Below, piece by piece: positions 23,430-35,560 of a DNA stretch of 64,000 nt (the first letter of the stretch is position 1; each line of letters begins with the position of its first letter). This DNA comes from Ailanthus altissimus (taxonomy: Eukaryota; Streptophyta; Magnoliopsida; Sapindales; Simaroubaceae): the NCBI GenBank assembly GCA_946807835.1, contig OX327704.1:3844001-3908000 (forward strand). The letters are read 5' to 3'. A program made the position numbers and the translations under genes. The notes under the pieces are model-generated. The model was not told the origin of the DNA. It saw only the letters and a list, made by a program, of their open reading frames with translations, and ran no database searches.

Positions 23430-25953
23430 TGTTGGAGTTGGTGCTTACATGTCATTCTAATATTGTATGAATATTAGTTGTTAATACTTATACAATATAC
23501 ATTTCAATTATAATTGTTAATATTATAATAAATAGTATTGTGCTTGTTATGCTATAGACACTGTATGATCTAAAGGAGTTCAGATTTGGCTTTAAAGAGT
23601 TTAGACCAAGGCTAAAAGTTAGAACCGTTGAGAGTTATAAATGCTAAGAGTTAACATTGCTAAGAGTTAGCAGATTATAATAATTAGTGAAATATAAGGA
23701 GTTAGAGCCTTATCTGTAATGGGACAAAGATCTGAGGGCATACAAGTAATAACATAGTTACAAAGAGTTGCAATATATGCTAGAAAATGTTATTATGCAA
23801 GTATGATCTCAAATACAATGTTCTTGATTTAAGTTTTCATCAGTGCGGGTCTATCGATGAATCCCTTTTATATAGATTAGTGAATGTTATATCTGTATGG
23901 TACAGATGGTTATTCTTAGCTGATCGTGATCTTACTGGAAGCTCATATAAGCATACATGTATTCAGTAAGGACTGAGTACTGAACAGACTCACAAGAACC
24001 CAAATAGAAATCCTATGAAGCCGTCAATGGCAAGTCCTCTCGAGTTGAGTGGCATTCGTGATCTTTTTATTTTTAATAGCCAATTAATAACTGACACGTG
24101 TACATTGTATAATGTATTCACATCACTATTTCTAATCAACATAATAACTGAGGGCATATTTATCAATATATAATCAAAAGCGATTTCAATTAAATTTAAC
24201 AGAATCTTACTAACGGGCTAGGAAAAAATTAGGTTTTCTGAAACTTGTGGGATAAAATTGAGAATTAGGTCAAACTCGTGGGACAAAAATGTCCTTATCT
24301 CAATAAGTTATGACCTCAACTTGTATGGTCTAATGCGTTGGTTTGTAATATCTATGGCGTGTGAATGGGGATCGATCATGGACTCATGGAACAGTTCTAT
24401 TTGAGAAATTGAGCATGGACCTAGGGAGTCCCACAATATGAAGTGTACTCGTTGTGCACTGGAGCAGTAAACCGGGTTGAATAGTTCAATCTAGTAAATT
24501 TCAGCAAACCGAGATATTTGTTTCAAGTTCCCTTAAGATGTGAACGTGTCAAGACTTAAGAGTTAAGTACATTAATTGGTTAATAATAGTTGTTGACCAA
24601 TAGGATGATGATCGTGGCACATTGTAGGCCATTTATTATTTGATTTTGTAATTACCAAAAATACTTTGAATAAATAAATATATTAATAGTTGTTATTAAT
24701 ATTATTTTTTAAGTCAAATAATTATTATAGTAATAAATCAATTACATCTTTTATTTATTAATATGATTAATATAAAATAAAATATATAGTAATGGCTTAA
24801 GAATAAATGTCATGGTTGGTGGGACATTAGCATTGACTTGCAAAATGAGAAAAAAGTCAATAACAAATGAAAGTTGTTTCATTTGTGTGGTATTTATTCG
24901 GCCATGACATTTCCAAAATTATTTTGCAAATAAAAGTCAAAAACTATTTTGACAAATTGGAAAAACATGAAGTATGGATTAAGGTAATTGTTGTGATACA
25001 TAGTGGGTCCTTGTGTTGTTGACAATGTAAAGCAAAACTTGATAAAATGAAAGGTGTTTTAATTTTTGAAGATAGATGATTCGACCATCACATTTCAATA
25101 ATGAGACAAAAAATATTTTGCCTCTTGCAACAAATGATTAACAAAAGTTGTTTGATCTTAAATAATGTAGTAATATTATATAAACACACGTCTTAAATTG
25201 TTTAATATAATTAAACAATTAAAATACATGAAAAAATGTTGCAAAAAGGCAAGCATGAGTTGCCATACTGTGGGGCCATTTTCATCTTCAAAATTGGCTT
25301 TAAAATGAATTGGTTTTTCATTTTAAATGTGTCTTGATTGGGCCATGAGAGAGGGTGAAGAGCAAAAAAACAATTTCAAGTATTGAAATAAATGTAATAG
25401 GCATATTTTGTCTTTCAAGTATTGGAATATTATTCATCTTCTTCTCCATTTCAAGTGGTCATCCAAAAATGAGCAAAATGAGCTTGTTTTATTTTGTTAA
25501 AGTGTTGAGCAAATTAAAATTATTTCATTGCTTTGTTATATACAAAATAGTTAAAGTGTTTTTTTATAATCCCAAGTTTAAATAGTTTAAGCTATGATTA
25601 AGAGTTAACTAAGGTGATTAAGAGTTAATCATCATGGTGTTTAAGAGTTAAATACCATTGCTAGAAATTGAAACTGTTATTCTAGTGATCCAAACCTACC
25701 CCAGTTGGATCCTAGAATTGCTAATAAGTGCGGTTCGTGGTGGACTCTGGTTTGGTAATTTTCAAAGGCTTGACAGGTGATTCTCAATCCTTAATTTCAT
25801 TACAGTAATGAAACTTAATTTTTAAATATGTTTGTTGCACTAGGAAATAGAGATTTCCATTTTCATTGCGCTAATTTGTATATATGATGCATAAATTGAA
25901 TAGTGATGAACACGTACCACATGTACGCACCCTAAAAAATTAACACACTTTCA
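23430..25953 (+). repeat. 3' LTR of the nested copia, with a replaced block
   Basis: It starts TGTTGGAGTTGGTGCTTACA right after the polypurine tract and ends ACACACTTTCA before AGATC. Between about 24064 and 24303 the expected ~395 bp of LTR is replaced by ~240 bp of unrelated DNA. Its central part differs from the 8646/43352 pair, marking a separate subfamily. Confidence 0.85.
24064..24303. other. Foreign block inside the copia 3' LTR
   Basis: Family LTR text stops at GGCATTCGTGATC and resumes at AATAAGTTATGACCTCAACT. The block contains GGGATAAAATTGAGAATTAG and GTGGGACAAAAATGTCC. No terminal inverted repeats or target duplications were found, so gene conversion or filler DNA at a deletion is as likely as a transposon. 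Confidence 0.5.
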
Positions 25954-25958
25954 AGATC

Positions 25959-26450
25959 AATCGATATGCTAATAGACAATCATCAAGTGATAGAAGTGAA
26001 CCAAAAACTTAAGTTCTTATTTAACAGGCAATAATGTCTCGGTCGGCCTAAAGATGTAGATAAATGATTTTGCTACTGCGTTCACCTTCTTCGCCAAGAA
26101 AAAGTAATTGATCGTTCAAATAATCAAGGAGGCCAAGAAGGAAGTTAAAGAGAATGAGGCTCTAGATCGCTTAGAGGTCTTGTTAATGTAGGGTTGCTAA
26201 GCAAAAAATGAAAGAACTGGAGAGCGCCTAGGGAAAAATAAGAGAAAAGGAAGCAAAGAGAACAGTTTGCTCATTTGATATGGGCAATCAAGTCCTGGAG
26301 CTACACCTAAGAAAAGGTAAGCTCAAGAAAAAGTTGAAGCTCAAGGACGCTATGGTTTTGAAGCCTGAAGCTGATGTAAAGGTGGTTGACTCTTCAGTAA
26401 TTGATTTTTGTTCTCTGCTAGATAAAATGTAAAAGACCAATTAAGCTCCC
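25959..26450 (+). pseudogene. PMD ORF, second part: coiled-coil C-terminus
   Basis: Joining 19774 to 25959 keeps the frame: DELKGL, a stop, then KRSIDMLIDNHQVIEVNQKL and KFLFNRQ. Further on, shifted frames give KKEVKENEALDRLEVL and lysine/glutamate-rich stretches up to 26430, consistent with a coiled-coil tail. After the stop there is a short AT-rich trailer with AATAAAG at about 26475, a possible polyadenylation signal. Frameshifts after 26030 show decay. Confidence 0.7.
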
Positions 26451-26683
26451 CTTGTAAATTTTGAATTTTGGATTAATAAAGTTTCTTTTTCCTTGAAATC
26501 GTCTCTTTTACTCTTTGTTTAACTTTAGATATTCAAGTAAAACTTTTAAAAGTCAACAAATCAACTTTTACAATCGACCAGTTATAAAGCCTTATATAAA
26601 CTGAAGAAATCATTCAGATTTTATTGAATGAAATAATTTACAATTAAGTTTAAAATTTGAGATCGACCTAATACCATCGACTG

Positions 26684-26721
<38 letters not shown>

Positions 26722-26889
26722 TATCAACTGAAGAAAGAATCGGGTTATACATTCCTAATCTTACGAGATTCTATTTATTCTAAAAATAAATATTGGTCGA
26801 ATGATAATCGCTATATTTACCAAACGTAACCAAATGGGATTAACCAAGTTGCTTTTATTTCAGATGCCTAGGGTGTGGATCGATTATTA
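26451..26889. other. Spacer between the convergent PMD and pol ends, with (AT)n
   Basis: Non-coding DNA where the plus-strand PMD ORF and minus-strand pol converge. A perfect AT dinucleotide run occupies 26689-26717 (about 14 units). Confidence 0.7.
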
Positions 26890-28239
26890 TAAAGTCAACT
26901 GGTCTTGTGATCATAAGTTTTGCTAAAAAATCATCTTATCTATCCTTTCCCAAATGGCTGGTCAGTATGCTTTTAGATATTTATCATTAATCGACCTAGG
27001 ATTAATTTCTCCATCTAAATTGCTCAGCAAACATACCCCATTACTAAGGATTTTGGCCACCTTGACTGGTCATTCTTATCTAACACTGAATTTTCCAAGC
27101 TCATTTTGCTTGGAACTTATTGGGAGGACTGTTTTCCATACTAGGTTGCTCTAGCTAAAGGTCTTAAACCTGCTCTTTTTATTGAAAGCCCTTTTAACCA
27201 TATTCTTTTGAATTTCAAGTCAGTTTAAGGCTTCAAGGCGATGCTCATCTAATTGGTCCATTTCTTCAACCATGGTGTCCTGGTATTGCTAGGGGTCTAA
27301 GTCATCTTGGAATTACCTTTTACATAAGCCTTCACTTAGTTTTATTGGTACCATGGCCTCATGTCCATAAACTAAATGATAAGGTGAAGTACTAGTGGCC
27401 ATTTTTGAGCTGACATTATTCGCCTACAGCACCTCTTGGAGCTTTTTATGCCATGACCTAGGGTTATCCAAGATCGCATTCTTCAACTCTAGTTAATGGA
27501 TTTGTTTGTGAACTCGACCTGGCTATTTGACTAAGCATAATATGGTGTACTGTGTATTAACTTGAAGCCAAATTCTTTAGCAAAATCACTTTATCATTCT
27601 CTCATGAAGACCGTCCATTAATCGGTCGTGATTGATTCTCACAGGCCGTGCTATAGATAATAATTTCTTTGATTAATTTTATGATTAATTGTTGATAGGG
27701 GGTCTTCAATGGGATCACTTCAACACATTTCGTAAAGCAATTGGTCCCCACGAGGATGAACCCATGTTGTTTGAATGATGATAGGTACATCTTTCCAATT
27801 ATATTTATGGCCTATCCTCTGAATGGCCAAGGTTTGATCACTATACACATTTCCTGAGCTGGGACGACTTGTATCAACCCATGTCTCTAACATTCTTCAC
27901 AACCCTTGCCATAGTCATGACAATCCTACCCTATATTTGGCCACCAAAACCCGATCTTCAAACTTGCTTTCTTTATTAATCACCCACTGAGATGGGCTTC
28001 GGCTAAACCTTTGTGAGATTTGGCCATGACAAGCATGCATTCCTTTGGGATGATACATCTCAATAGTTCACCTAGAGGCGCCCTTCTAAATAATCGTATT
28101 GCGAAAAAAGAAAACTTTGGCACGATGATCTTGATTCTTCGATCGGCCTGTTCGCTCGGGTTCTTTATGTAGGCGACCAAATCATTCCTCCAATCATTAC
28201 TTAAATTGACCTGCAAGACAGGTAACTGACTAGGTAGTC
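26890..28239 (-). pseudogene. Integrase of the Tat-like gypsy element (broken)
   Basis: On the minus strand the zinc-binding N-terminus is visible as SHKGLAEAHLSGWLI (near 28010), WWPNI and CEEC (near 27890). The core domain follows at 27790-27602: FKQHGFILVGTNCFTKCVEV, IPLKTPYQQLIIKLIKEIII. The usual ATDYFTKW is GTNCFTKC, so the first catalytic Asp is Asn. Later frames hold ESITTD, FAKEFGFKLIHSTPYYA and SQVEFTNKSIN, carrying the remaining catalytic region, then a C-terminal part to about 26890. Frames shift several times, so the protein cannot be active. Confidence 0.85.
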
Positions 28240-28712
28240 CTAGAGTATGTATGCAAGATTATGGTTTGTGGATCAAAGGGATTTATGTGGTCTCATTTGA
28301 ATCTTAATACCCATTGGGTAAGATTGTTATCTTTTGAATTGTTCATCCTTATGGAATATTCGACCAAGGTAGAATAGAACCCTTGAATGAGGTGTTTTTC
28401 CTTGTTGCAATATAGGACTAGTAGGTCGGATTTGCAGCTATACTCCCCGGCTACATGCTTGATTACCAATAAGAAATTGCCCCGGACATCAATGTATTTG
28501 ACACCTATTTTAGCAAATAATTCTAGCCTAATGATTAACGCTTCGTATTTGGCCTAATTGTTAGTGCATGGAAAGTTCAAGTAGAATGACATTTTTATTT
28601 CCATTATTGTGGGGGATATTAGAACAATTCCAACTCTAGCGGCTTGATTTATTTTTAAGCCGTCGAACTAAGGCTACCAACATGTACCTAGTGTGCCAAT
28701 CTTATACTCAAT
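28240..28712 (-). pseudogene. RNase H region of gypsy pol, second part
   Basis: The minus strand encodes FDGLKINQAARVGIVLISPT, FYLNFPCTNN, AKYEALIIRLELFAKIGVKY, IDVRGNFLLVIKHVAGEY. This matches the ribonuclease H domain that follows RT in Tat elements (DGS..., AEYEALI..., D.LLV...). The solo LTR at 28713-30116 separates it from the first part. The frame is open for much of its length apart from single stops. Confidence 0.8.
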
Positions 28713-30116
28713 TGTTAATACGAGCAAATTTGTCATATATTTTCTGATGTTTTTATTTTATGAGAATAGATGACTATTTATATGCATTATGGTTATTTAA
28801 AGGGACTAAAATGTAAAGTTTTCAAAATATGAGCATCGCCCCAGCACCACAAGGATTTTTGCCCTAGCGCTGGAATAGTGATCGAAATAAGAAAATAGAA
28901 AACAATGACCTGTTTAAGTTGCGACTAGCACCCCAGAGATAGACCTTCATTGTGTTAGTGACAGTCTAGCACCCCAGCACCATATCGTTACCGCACCAGC
29001 TTTCCAGCGCCAATATTCCACTACGCCAACGGTGAGGCTTATTACATGCAGCGCCCTAGCGACAGCATTATAGCGCCCCAGCGATAGTGTGAGTTCTAGT
29101 TTGACGAGAATTGAGATTTTTAAGCTCATATCAGTCCCTATAAAAGGCAACTCGACCCCAGACTTTACAAATCACCTTAGAGCAATTCAAAAACACCAAG
29201 AATATAGAGAACAAGTGTTAGAGAGCAATAGGAGTCTAATTGAAGCAACCTTAGAGAGAGATTCAAGGCATTCTTCGGCATCAAGAGTATCTTAGGTAGC
29301 ACAATCAAGACAAATTCAACGTGTATATCGGTTTGTTATTGATTGTATCATGATTTATTATTATTTTTACTATTATTCTCTTGTAGCCATGAACTAATTT
29401 TTATTCTAGAGTTAATACTTGAACTCAATATGCGTTCTTAATTGCCAAATCCTTTTAATATTTAATAAACTTAGTTCTTTGATATCAAATTACTTGATTT
29501 TAATGCTTCAATATATCTGGCCAATATATGGTGAATGAATTGGTAATATTTTGATAAACTCAAAAGAAATCATAATATTTAGACCTAGGTAATTTGATGC
29601 ATGATTGTAGAGTAACATTCAATGTTGCATATGCAAGTTTTATTTTAGGATAAGAATATATCTAATTGGCATGTATGATCAATAAGAACTAATCTTAATG
29701 AATTTTAATTTATTACAAGTACCATAGGAATATAGTATTTAGTAAATTAAGGTATACTTGCATGACCTTGGAAGGGACTTGTGAATACATTAGTGTCTTG
29801 ATCAATAACAAAGACTAAGGGAGTTAAATATTAGAGATTAATCATTAGTAAGCATATTAAGGGATAGTATTAATCCTAGGTTTTCTCTATATTGCTATCA
29901 CCTAATTCTCTTTGCATTGTGTTTTTGCTTTTATATTTTCTATATTCATTCTTAAATTTTATTTTTCTGAATAATTATTAGAAAGACATAATTTTAGTAC
30001 TTGGTTAAAACGTAGAATTTATCCTTGTGGGTTCGACATCCGACTTATTAAGTCCCTTTATTACTTGTTACGATAGTGTATACTTGCGCTTAATTATAAG
30101 ATATAGAAATATCGCA
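28713..30116 (+). repeat. Athila-like solo LTR (1404 bp) with TCAAT target repeats
   Basis: TCAAT lies at 28708-28712 and 30117-30121. The LTR starts TGTTAATACGAGCAAATTTG and ends GAAATATCGCA. It is the same family as the LTRs of the element at 1-5920, here in the opposite direction. A GC-rich stretch at 28840-29095 repeats AGCACCCCAGC and AGCGCCCCAGCGA-type words. The reading frame at 29089-29295 is LTR sequence. The insertion splits the gypsy RNase H coding region. Confidence 0.9.
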
Positions 30117-30121
30117 TCAAT

Positions 30122-30631
30122 TGTATCCTTGTATGGAGTAGGGTGATCGGCTAGGAAATCGGCCAGAGCTTGCCTTTTGACTGCCTTTTGAGGAATATAC
30201 TTAAAATTGAATTCTAATAGCACTATCGGCTACTTATCGAGTTAATTTCTCAAGAACGGCTTTGATAAGAGATATTTTATGATGTCTGTATGGTTTATTA
30301 CATGCACTGTTGTTGGTAACAAATAGTATCATAATTTGTGCATGAAAAGTAAAGGGCCAACACTCTTCTGTTCTTGTGCTAACATGCTGCCGATTAATTC
30401 TTAAGTGACTGATATATAAAGAAAAAGATATAGTCTTGGTTTAGGCGGTACTATGACTGGTAGACTTATTAGGTGCTTCTTGATTTCTTCAAAAATCTTT
30501 TGATGGTGATCTCTTTATTTAAACTCTTCTCTATTTTTTAATCTTAGTAGGGGCGACCATGCATGTAGTATTCTGGAAAAGTTTGAATAAATTGCTATAA
30601 AATTTATTTTTTAATTAACTATTGTAGTTCG
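30122..30631 (-). pseudogene. RT end and RNase H start of gypsy pol
   Basis: On the minus strand it continues from the RT across the 30632-34711 insertion: RTK, then LQQLI-like text. Next come HHQKIFEEIKKHLISLPVIV, PPKPRLYLFLYISVT, GSMLAQEQKS and, close to 30150, a shifted remnant of the ADFLADHP motif that ends this region in Tat elements. The expected block between the AQ motif and ADFLADHP is shortened. Stops are present. Confidence 0.75.
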
Positions 30632-33600
30632 TATTGGAGCTGGTGCTTACGTGTCATTTTAATATTGTAAGAATATTAATTATTAATATTTTTATAATAA
30701 ATATTTTAAATATAATCGTTAGTATTAAATACATTTATGGTACAATACTTGTAATATTATAAAGATGGTATGAACTAAATTAGTTCAGATTTGATCTAAA
30801 GGAGTTTAGATCAAGGCTAAGAGTTATATATTATAAGAGTTAGCAAGTTATAAGAGTCAGCCATATCAAAAGAGTTAAAGCCTTATTTGTAACGGGACAA
30901 AGATCTGAGGGTATACTAATAATTACATACTTGCAAAAAATTACAATAGGTGCTAAGTGTTGGGTGTTGATTATTCTAGGATGCTTGCATGTGGGATGTA
31001 TTCATCATACAAAAAAAATAAATATATCATACATATATGTACACAGCGGAAGATTAAAATTAATACAATGAACACATGTAATACATATTTATCAAATGAA
31101 AAACGAGATTGAGAAATTTAACCCATGAAACCTTTGGATTAATTTGCTTGAAGTCCATCATGAAATGAAACTTTGATCAATCCTAGCAATCAACAAGGGT
31201 GGGTTTGATTGTCTAGAATAGCAGTATGTTGATCTAGCATTTAGTTTAACTCTTAAACTTGATCCAAAGTTAAACTCTTTAACTTAGTTAAATTTGTTTT
31301 TTTTATTCAACTCTTGAATAAAAACAAATGTAATTAATGTTTTAATGGCTAAATTAATTGGAGAAGATGATGAATAGAAAATATTTTCAATTCTTAAAAC
31401 ATTTCAATTTTCGTTCTCAATTTCTTTCTTAATTTTTTAGCCAACAAAAAATAATTAACATTTGTTTTAATCAAATTAAATTAATTTATTTTATCTTTTG
31501 TTTAACTCTTGAACAATTATAACAAATATATTTTAGTTATTACATTTAGTAACCATTTATATATTTGTTTTGTTGTTCTAACACTTAAAACATAAAACAA
31601 AGAATTCCAATTTCTCAAATTAAAATGGCCAACAAAATTGCAAAATCTAAAAACTTAAAACTTAAGAATTTTGAATTTCATTTCCTTTTATATATTAATG
31701 CATAAATTTAAACTAATTTGAATTTCATTTGCATTTAATTTAACTTAACCTAACCATAGTTAACATTTAACCTTAGATAGATTAGTTTAACTTAACCCTT
31801 AAGTTAAATAACTATTTAAATATTCTAACCATAGTTAACTAACTTAACCATAGTTATGTTAACTTTTACTTAATCATTAAGCAAGGTTAACTTAACTTAA
31901 CCATATGGTTAACCTTTAACCATAGTTAAGTTAAATAATTTATTTAACAATTAAATAAATAAATATTTATTTTAATTATTTAACAATTAAATAATTATAA
32001 AGTGAAATTACATTTATATCCTTACTAGGTTACCAAGTTAACCTAAAGTGGGTCCTACCATTTAACCATATACTTTAGTTAACTTAATCTTAGTAATTTA
32101 CTGAATTATACTATATTGAACCATTCAATACGGTAAATTGCCCAAGTGTTCAAAGAGTACATTTCATATTGGGACTCTCTAGGTCCATACCCAATTTGTC
32201 AAATGGAACTATTCCATGAATCCATAATCGATGCCCCACGCACACGTTACGAATATTACAAATAAACGTGTTAGACCATACAAGTTGAGGTCACAACGTA
32301 TACATATAATCCTTCCATCATTTATACCCTGGATGTGCGGGGATATAGATCAACACCGTCAAATCCCCGTTTGCTCATTCATGAACTTATCTTCAGATTC
32401 GTATCTCGATAAACAATATACGCAAATATTTTTGCTATATTGTTTAACCTTATGAAAAACTCTTTTTCTAGGTTTATACTTGTGGCCACAAGGCTTTATG
32501 AAATACAATCTCAGAGCATAAGATATATAACTTACCTATATAGGCTGGCGGATCCCGTATCTACGCACACCAGACTCTATGAGCATCGGACTATACCCAG
32601 CGACAAATAGTGGTAAGACCATGAAAAGTCTCTGACATAAATAGAACTAAAGCATGATGGATCACTCACAAGGCCACCGTGGTGCTCAGGTCAAAGGACC
32701 ATGAATACGACTCAACTCGAGAGAACCTTCCTTTGATGGCTTCATAGGATATCTATTGGGGTCCTTGTGCGTCTGTTCAGTATCTAGTCTGACTGGATAC
32801 CTGCATACCTATACAAGCTCTAAACTCATGGTCAGTTAAGAACAACCATCTGAACCAGTAAGATAAAGACATACACTAATCTATATAATGTGAATTCACC
32901 GATAGACTCGCATTGGTGATCATAGATCAGGAATATTATATTTGAGACATACTTACATAATGACATTTCTTAGCACCTATTGCAATTCTTTGCAACTATG
33001 TCATTACAAGTATACTCTCAGGTCTTTGTCTCATTATAGACAAGGTTCTAACTCTTTAGACCTCGCTGACTCTTATAACCTGCTAACTCTTAGCATTTAT
33101 AACTCTCAACTTTGCTAACTATTAGTTATGGTCTAAACTCCTTTAGACCAAATCTGAACTCTTTCAGATCATACAGTGTCTGTAATGTTACAAGCATTTT
33201 ACCATATAAATATGATATTAACAATTTTTATTCGAAATGTTTATTGTATAAATATTAACAATTAATATTCATACAATATTGGAATGGCACGTAAGCACCA
33301 GTTCTAACACTAAGAAATATTATTATATAAGTATGTTCTCAAACATTATGTTCTTAATCTATTTTCACTGATGCTGGTCTATCGGTTAATCCCTTTAACA
33401 TAGATCAATGTATGTCTATATATAAAGGGCACATATGGTTATTCTTAGCTGACTATAAGCTTAGACCTCATATAGGTATACGGGTATTTAGTCAGGACTA
33501 GATAATGAACAGACTTAAGAGGACTCCAATAGACATTTTATAAAGTCATTAATGGTAAGTCTTCTCCAGTTGAGTAGTATTCGTGGTCCTCTAACCTGAG

Positions 33601-34711
33601 CGCTACGATGGGCTTGTGAGTGATCCACTATACTTTAGTTTCACGAATGTTAGAGACCTTTCATAGTCTGACGATTATAAGTCGTTGGGTATGGTCTGAT
33701 GCTCATAGAGTCTAGTGTGCGTAGATATGAGATCTGTCAACTCACATAGATGAGTTGTATATATTGATGTTCTAAGATTATATTTCAGGAAGTCTTGTGG
33801 CCACAAGCATATAACAGTAACTCTCTCAAGTGGCTGGCCATCCCTAGGGCAAAGTTAATTTAATAAAATAAATATTAATTAAATGGAAACTTAATGATTA
33901 AGTAAAAACTAACCTAACTTAAGTTAAAAGTTAACTAAGCTTGAGTTAAAGAGTTAACTAAATGGCTAATTCTTTTAATACTTAATTGTTAAGTAAGTGT
34001 TAAACTTAACTAACCTTAAGTTAAAAGTTAACCCTTGAGTTAAGTTAAGTGTTTGCTTATTTGTTAAGCAAAGTAAGCCTATATATAAAAGGCAAAATGA
34101 AATAAATAAAACTCTCAGATGTTGAAGGGATGGCTGGCCATTTGAGAGAGAAATAGATAGAGAAAGTGTTTCTTTTTTCTTTTGAATTTAATTGTTGAAT
34201 TCATTTTTCATTTTATACTTCATTATGCTTAAGCCATCAAAGCATCCAAGTTTTTATTTTATTCATCAAATGTTGATCAAGGGTAAAAACAAAAAAAAAA
34301 CATACAGTTTAAGTGTTAAGTTGGAGATTAAAAGTTAATCTCGAGGTTTAAGTGTTAAATCGGTGCTGAAAATTAAAGCTATTATTCTATCAACTCAAGC
34401 CTAACCCGTTGAGTCTTATAATTGCCAACGGGTCCTAGAATATATAGCTTAAACCATTCCAAAGGCTTGCAAGTTAATTATTCTCAATCCTAATATTAAT
34501 GAGATTAATAAATTTTATTTTGTTCATTAGTGTAATAGAACAAAATTTATTGCGTTCATTGTTTTAGAAAATTAGACTTCCAGCTTTCTCTATGCTTGTA
34601 TATGTATAAGATGCATAGATTATGTATATATATATATATTGTATGTGATGCGTATATATATAATAGACATAGATACCTCATGTATACATTTGGTTTTAAT
34701 CGACATCAACA
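30632..34711 (+). repeat. Family-A copia solo LTR split by another LTR
   Basis: It starts TATTGGAGCTGGTGCTTACG at 30632 and ends GACATCAACA at 34711. Flanks are GTTCG (30627-30631) and GTTCT (34712-34716), a 4-of-5 target duplication. The interior 30958-33309 plus CTAAG is a later insertion; without it the LTR is about 1.72 kb. It has lost roughly 0.8 kb around 33820 compared with other members. A TATA box TATATAAAA lies at 34082-34090. GTTAAC-like words cluster at 33890-34060. The gypsy pol frame continues across the insertion. Confidence 0.9.
30958..33309 (-). repeat. Family-A solo LTR nested in a family-A LTR, opposite orientation
   Basis: CTAAG lies at 30953-30957 and 33310-33314. On the minus strand the LTR runs from TGTTAGAACTGGTGCTTACG (33309) to ATAATCAACACCCAACA (30958), 2352 bp. 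It closely matches 14379-16589. Because host and insert belong to one family in opposite directions, the region forms long inverted repeats. Confidence 0.92.
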
Positions 34712-34716
34712 GTTCT

Positions 34717-35560
34717 TTCTTGGTTCTTGGTGCAGGAGCGTCCATGATCGTTTTAGCTTTGTTATAGTCTATCTTCACCCTCTATTGGTGTAACAAGAAT
34801 CCAAGAAAGTGATCTGCCAAGACACTGAAAGCACATGTGAGGGGATTAATCTTGAGATGGTGCAATCGCATTCTCTAAAAGGTTGTTCTTAAATCGGTCA
34901 AGTGTTCGTCATCAGACTTCGACTTGATTACTATATCATCAATGTATACTTCTAGAAATTGGCTGATCATGTCATGAAAGATGGCATTCATGGCTTGTTG
35001 ATAAATCGCCCCAACATTTTTTAGTCCAAACGGCATGACTACACACTCATAAGTACCGATCACCCTTGGGCATCTGAATGCTATTTTATTGACATCGATC
35101 TTTTTGATGAAAATTTTGTTATAGTCTGAATCAAGTAGCTAAATCAACCAAAATATCAGCTATGGGCATTAGATATTCATCCTTTGGAGTTGCCAGATTG
35201 AGGTCACAGAAATCTATGCAAAGCTTGACTTTGCCATTCTTTTTCATCACTAAGACAACATTAGACAGTCATTCTACATAGTTGGCCAACCTAATAAAAC
35301 CTGTATTAAGGATTCTTTTGATCTCTTTAGCTATTTATCCTTAACTTCCATAGACATCCTCCTCATGTGCTACTTATATGGATGAAATTCATCTCTAATC
35401 AATAAACTATGCTCGACCAACTCCTTGCTGACACCAGGCATCTGAGTATAGTCCCATGAAAAATAATCTTTATATTATTTGAGAACTGCCAGTAATTTGG
35501 CCTCGTAAAATGGATTTAGACCCCCATTGACAAAGATCAGTCTATGGTCTCCCACTTGCC
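34717..35560 (-). pseudogene. Reverse transcriptase of the Tat-like gypsy element (broken)
   Basis: The best piece (35063-34875) reads IGTYECVVMPFGLKNVGAIY, QQAMNAIFHDMISQFLEVYI and DDIVIKSKSDDEHLTDLRTT. It contains the VMPFGLKNAxAxYQ motif and the YIDD catalytic box. Upstream broken frames hold DYFSWDYTQMPGVSKELVEH, DEFHPYK and KKIDVNKIAFRCPRV. Downstream come FLGFLLHQ and AKTIMDAPAPRTK, ending at the LTR insertion. The YIDD residues are intact but surrounding stops prevent a full product. Confidence 0.88.

Larger units (their letters stand above)
19775..25953 (+). mobile_element. Family-A copia element, internally deleted, with AGATC target repeats
   Basis: AGATC occurs at 19770-19774 and 25954-25958. 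The element starts TATTAGAGTTAGTGTTTACA (a TG-to-TA change of the family start) and ends ACACACTTTCA. Its 5' LTR is joined directly to the integrase domain at about 21107. The LTR tail, PBS, gag, protease and integrase N-terminus are missing. RT and RNase H follow in decayed form, then a polypurine tract and a 3' LTR that has itself lost a block. It sits inside the PMD ORF, whose frame resumes after 25958. Confidence 0.9.

Noticed and set aside
26689..26717. The AT dinucleotide run as a regulatory TATA region
   Set aside because: It is a simple microsatellite between convergent ORF ends, with no promoter context.
29089..29295. A 68-codon plus-strand frame
   Set aside because: It lies wholly within the Athila-like solo LTR.
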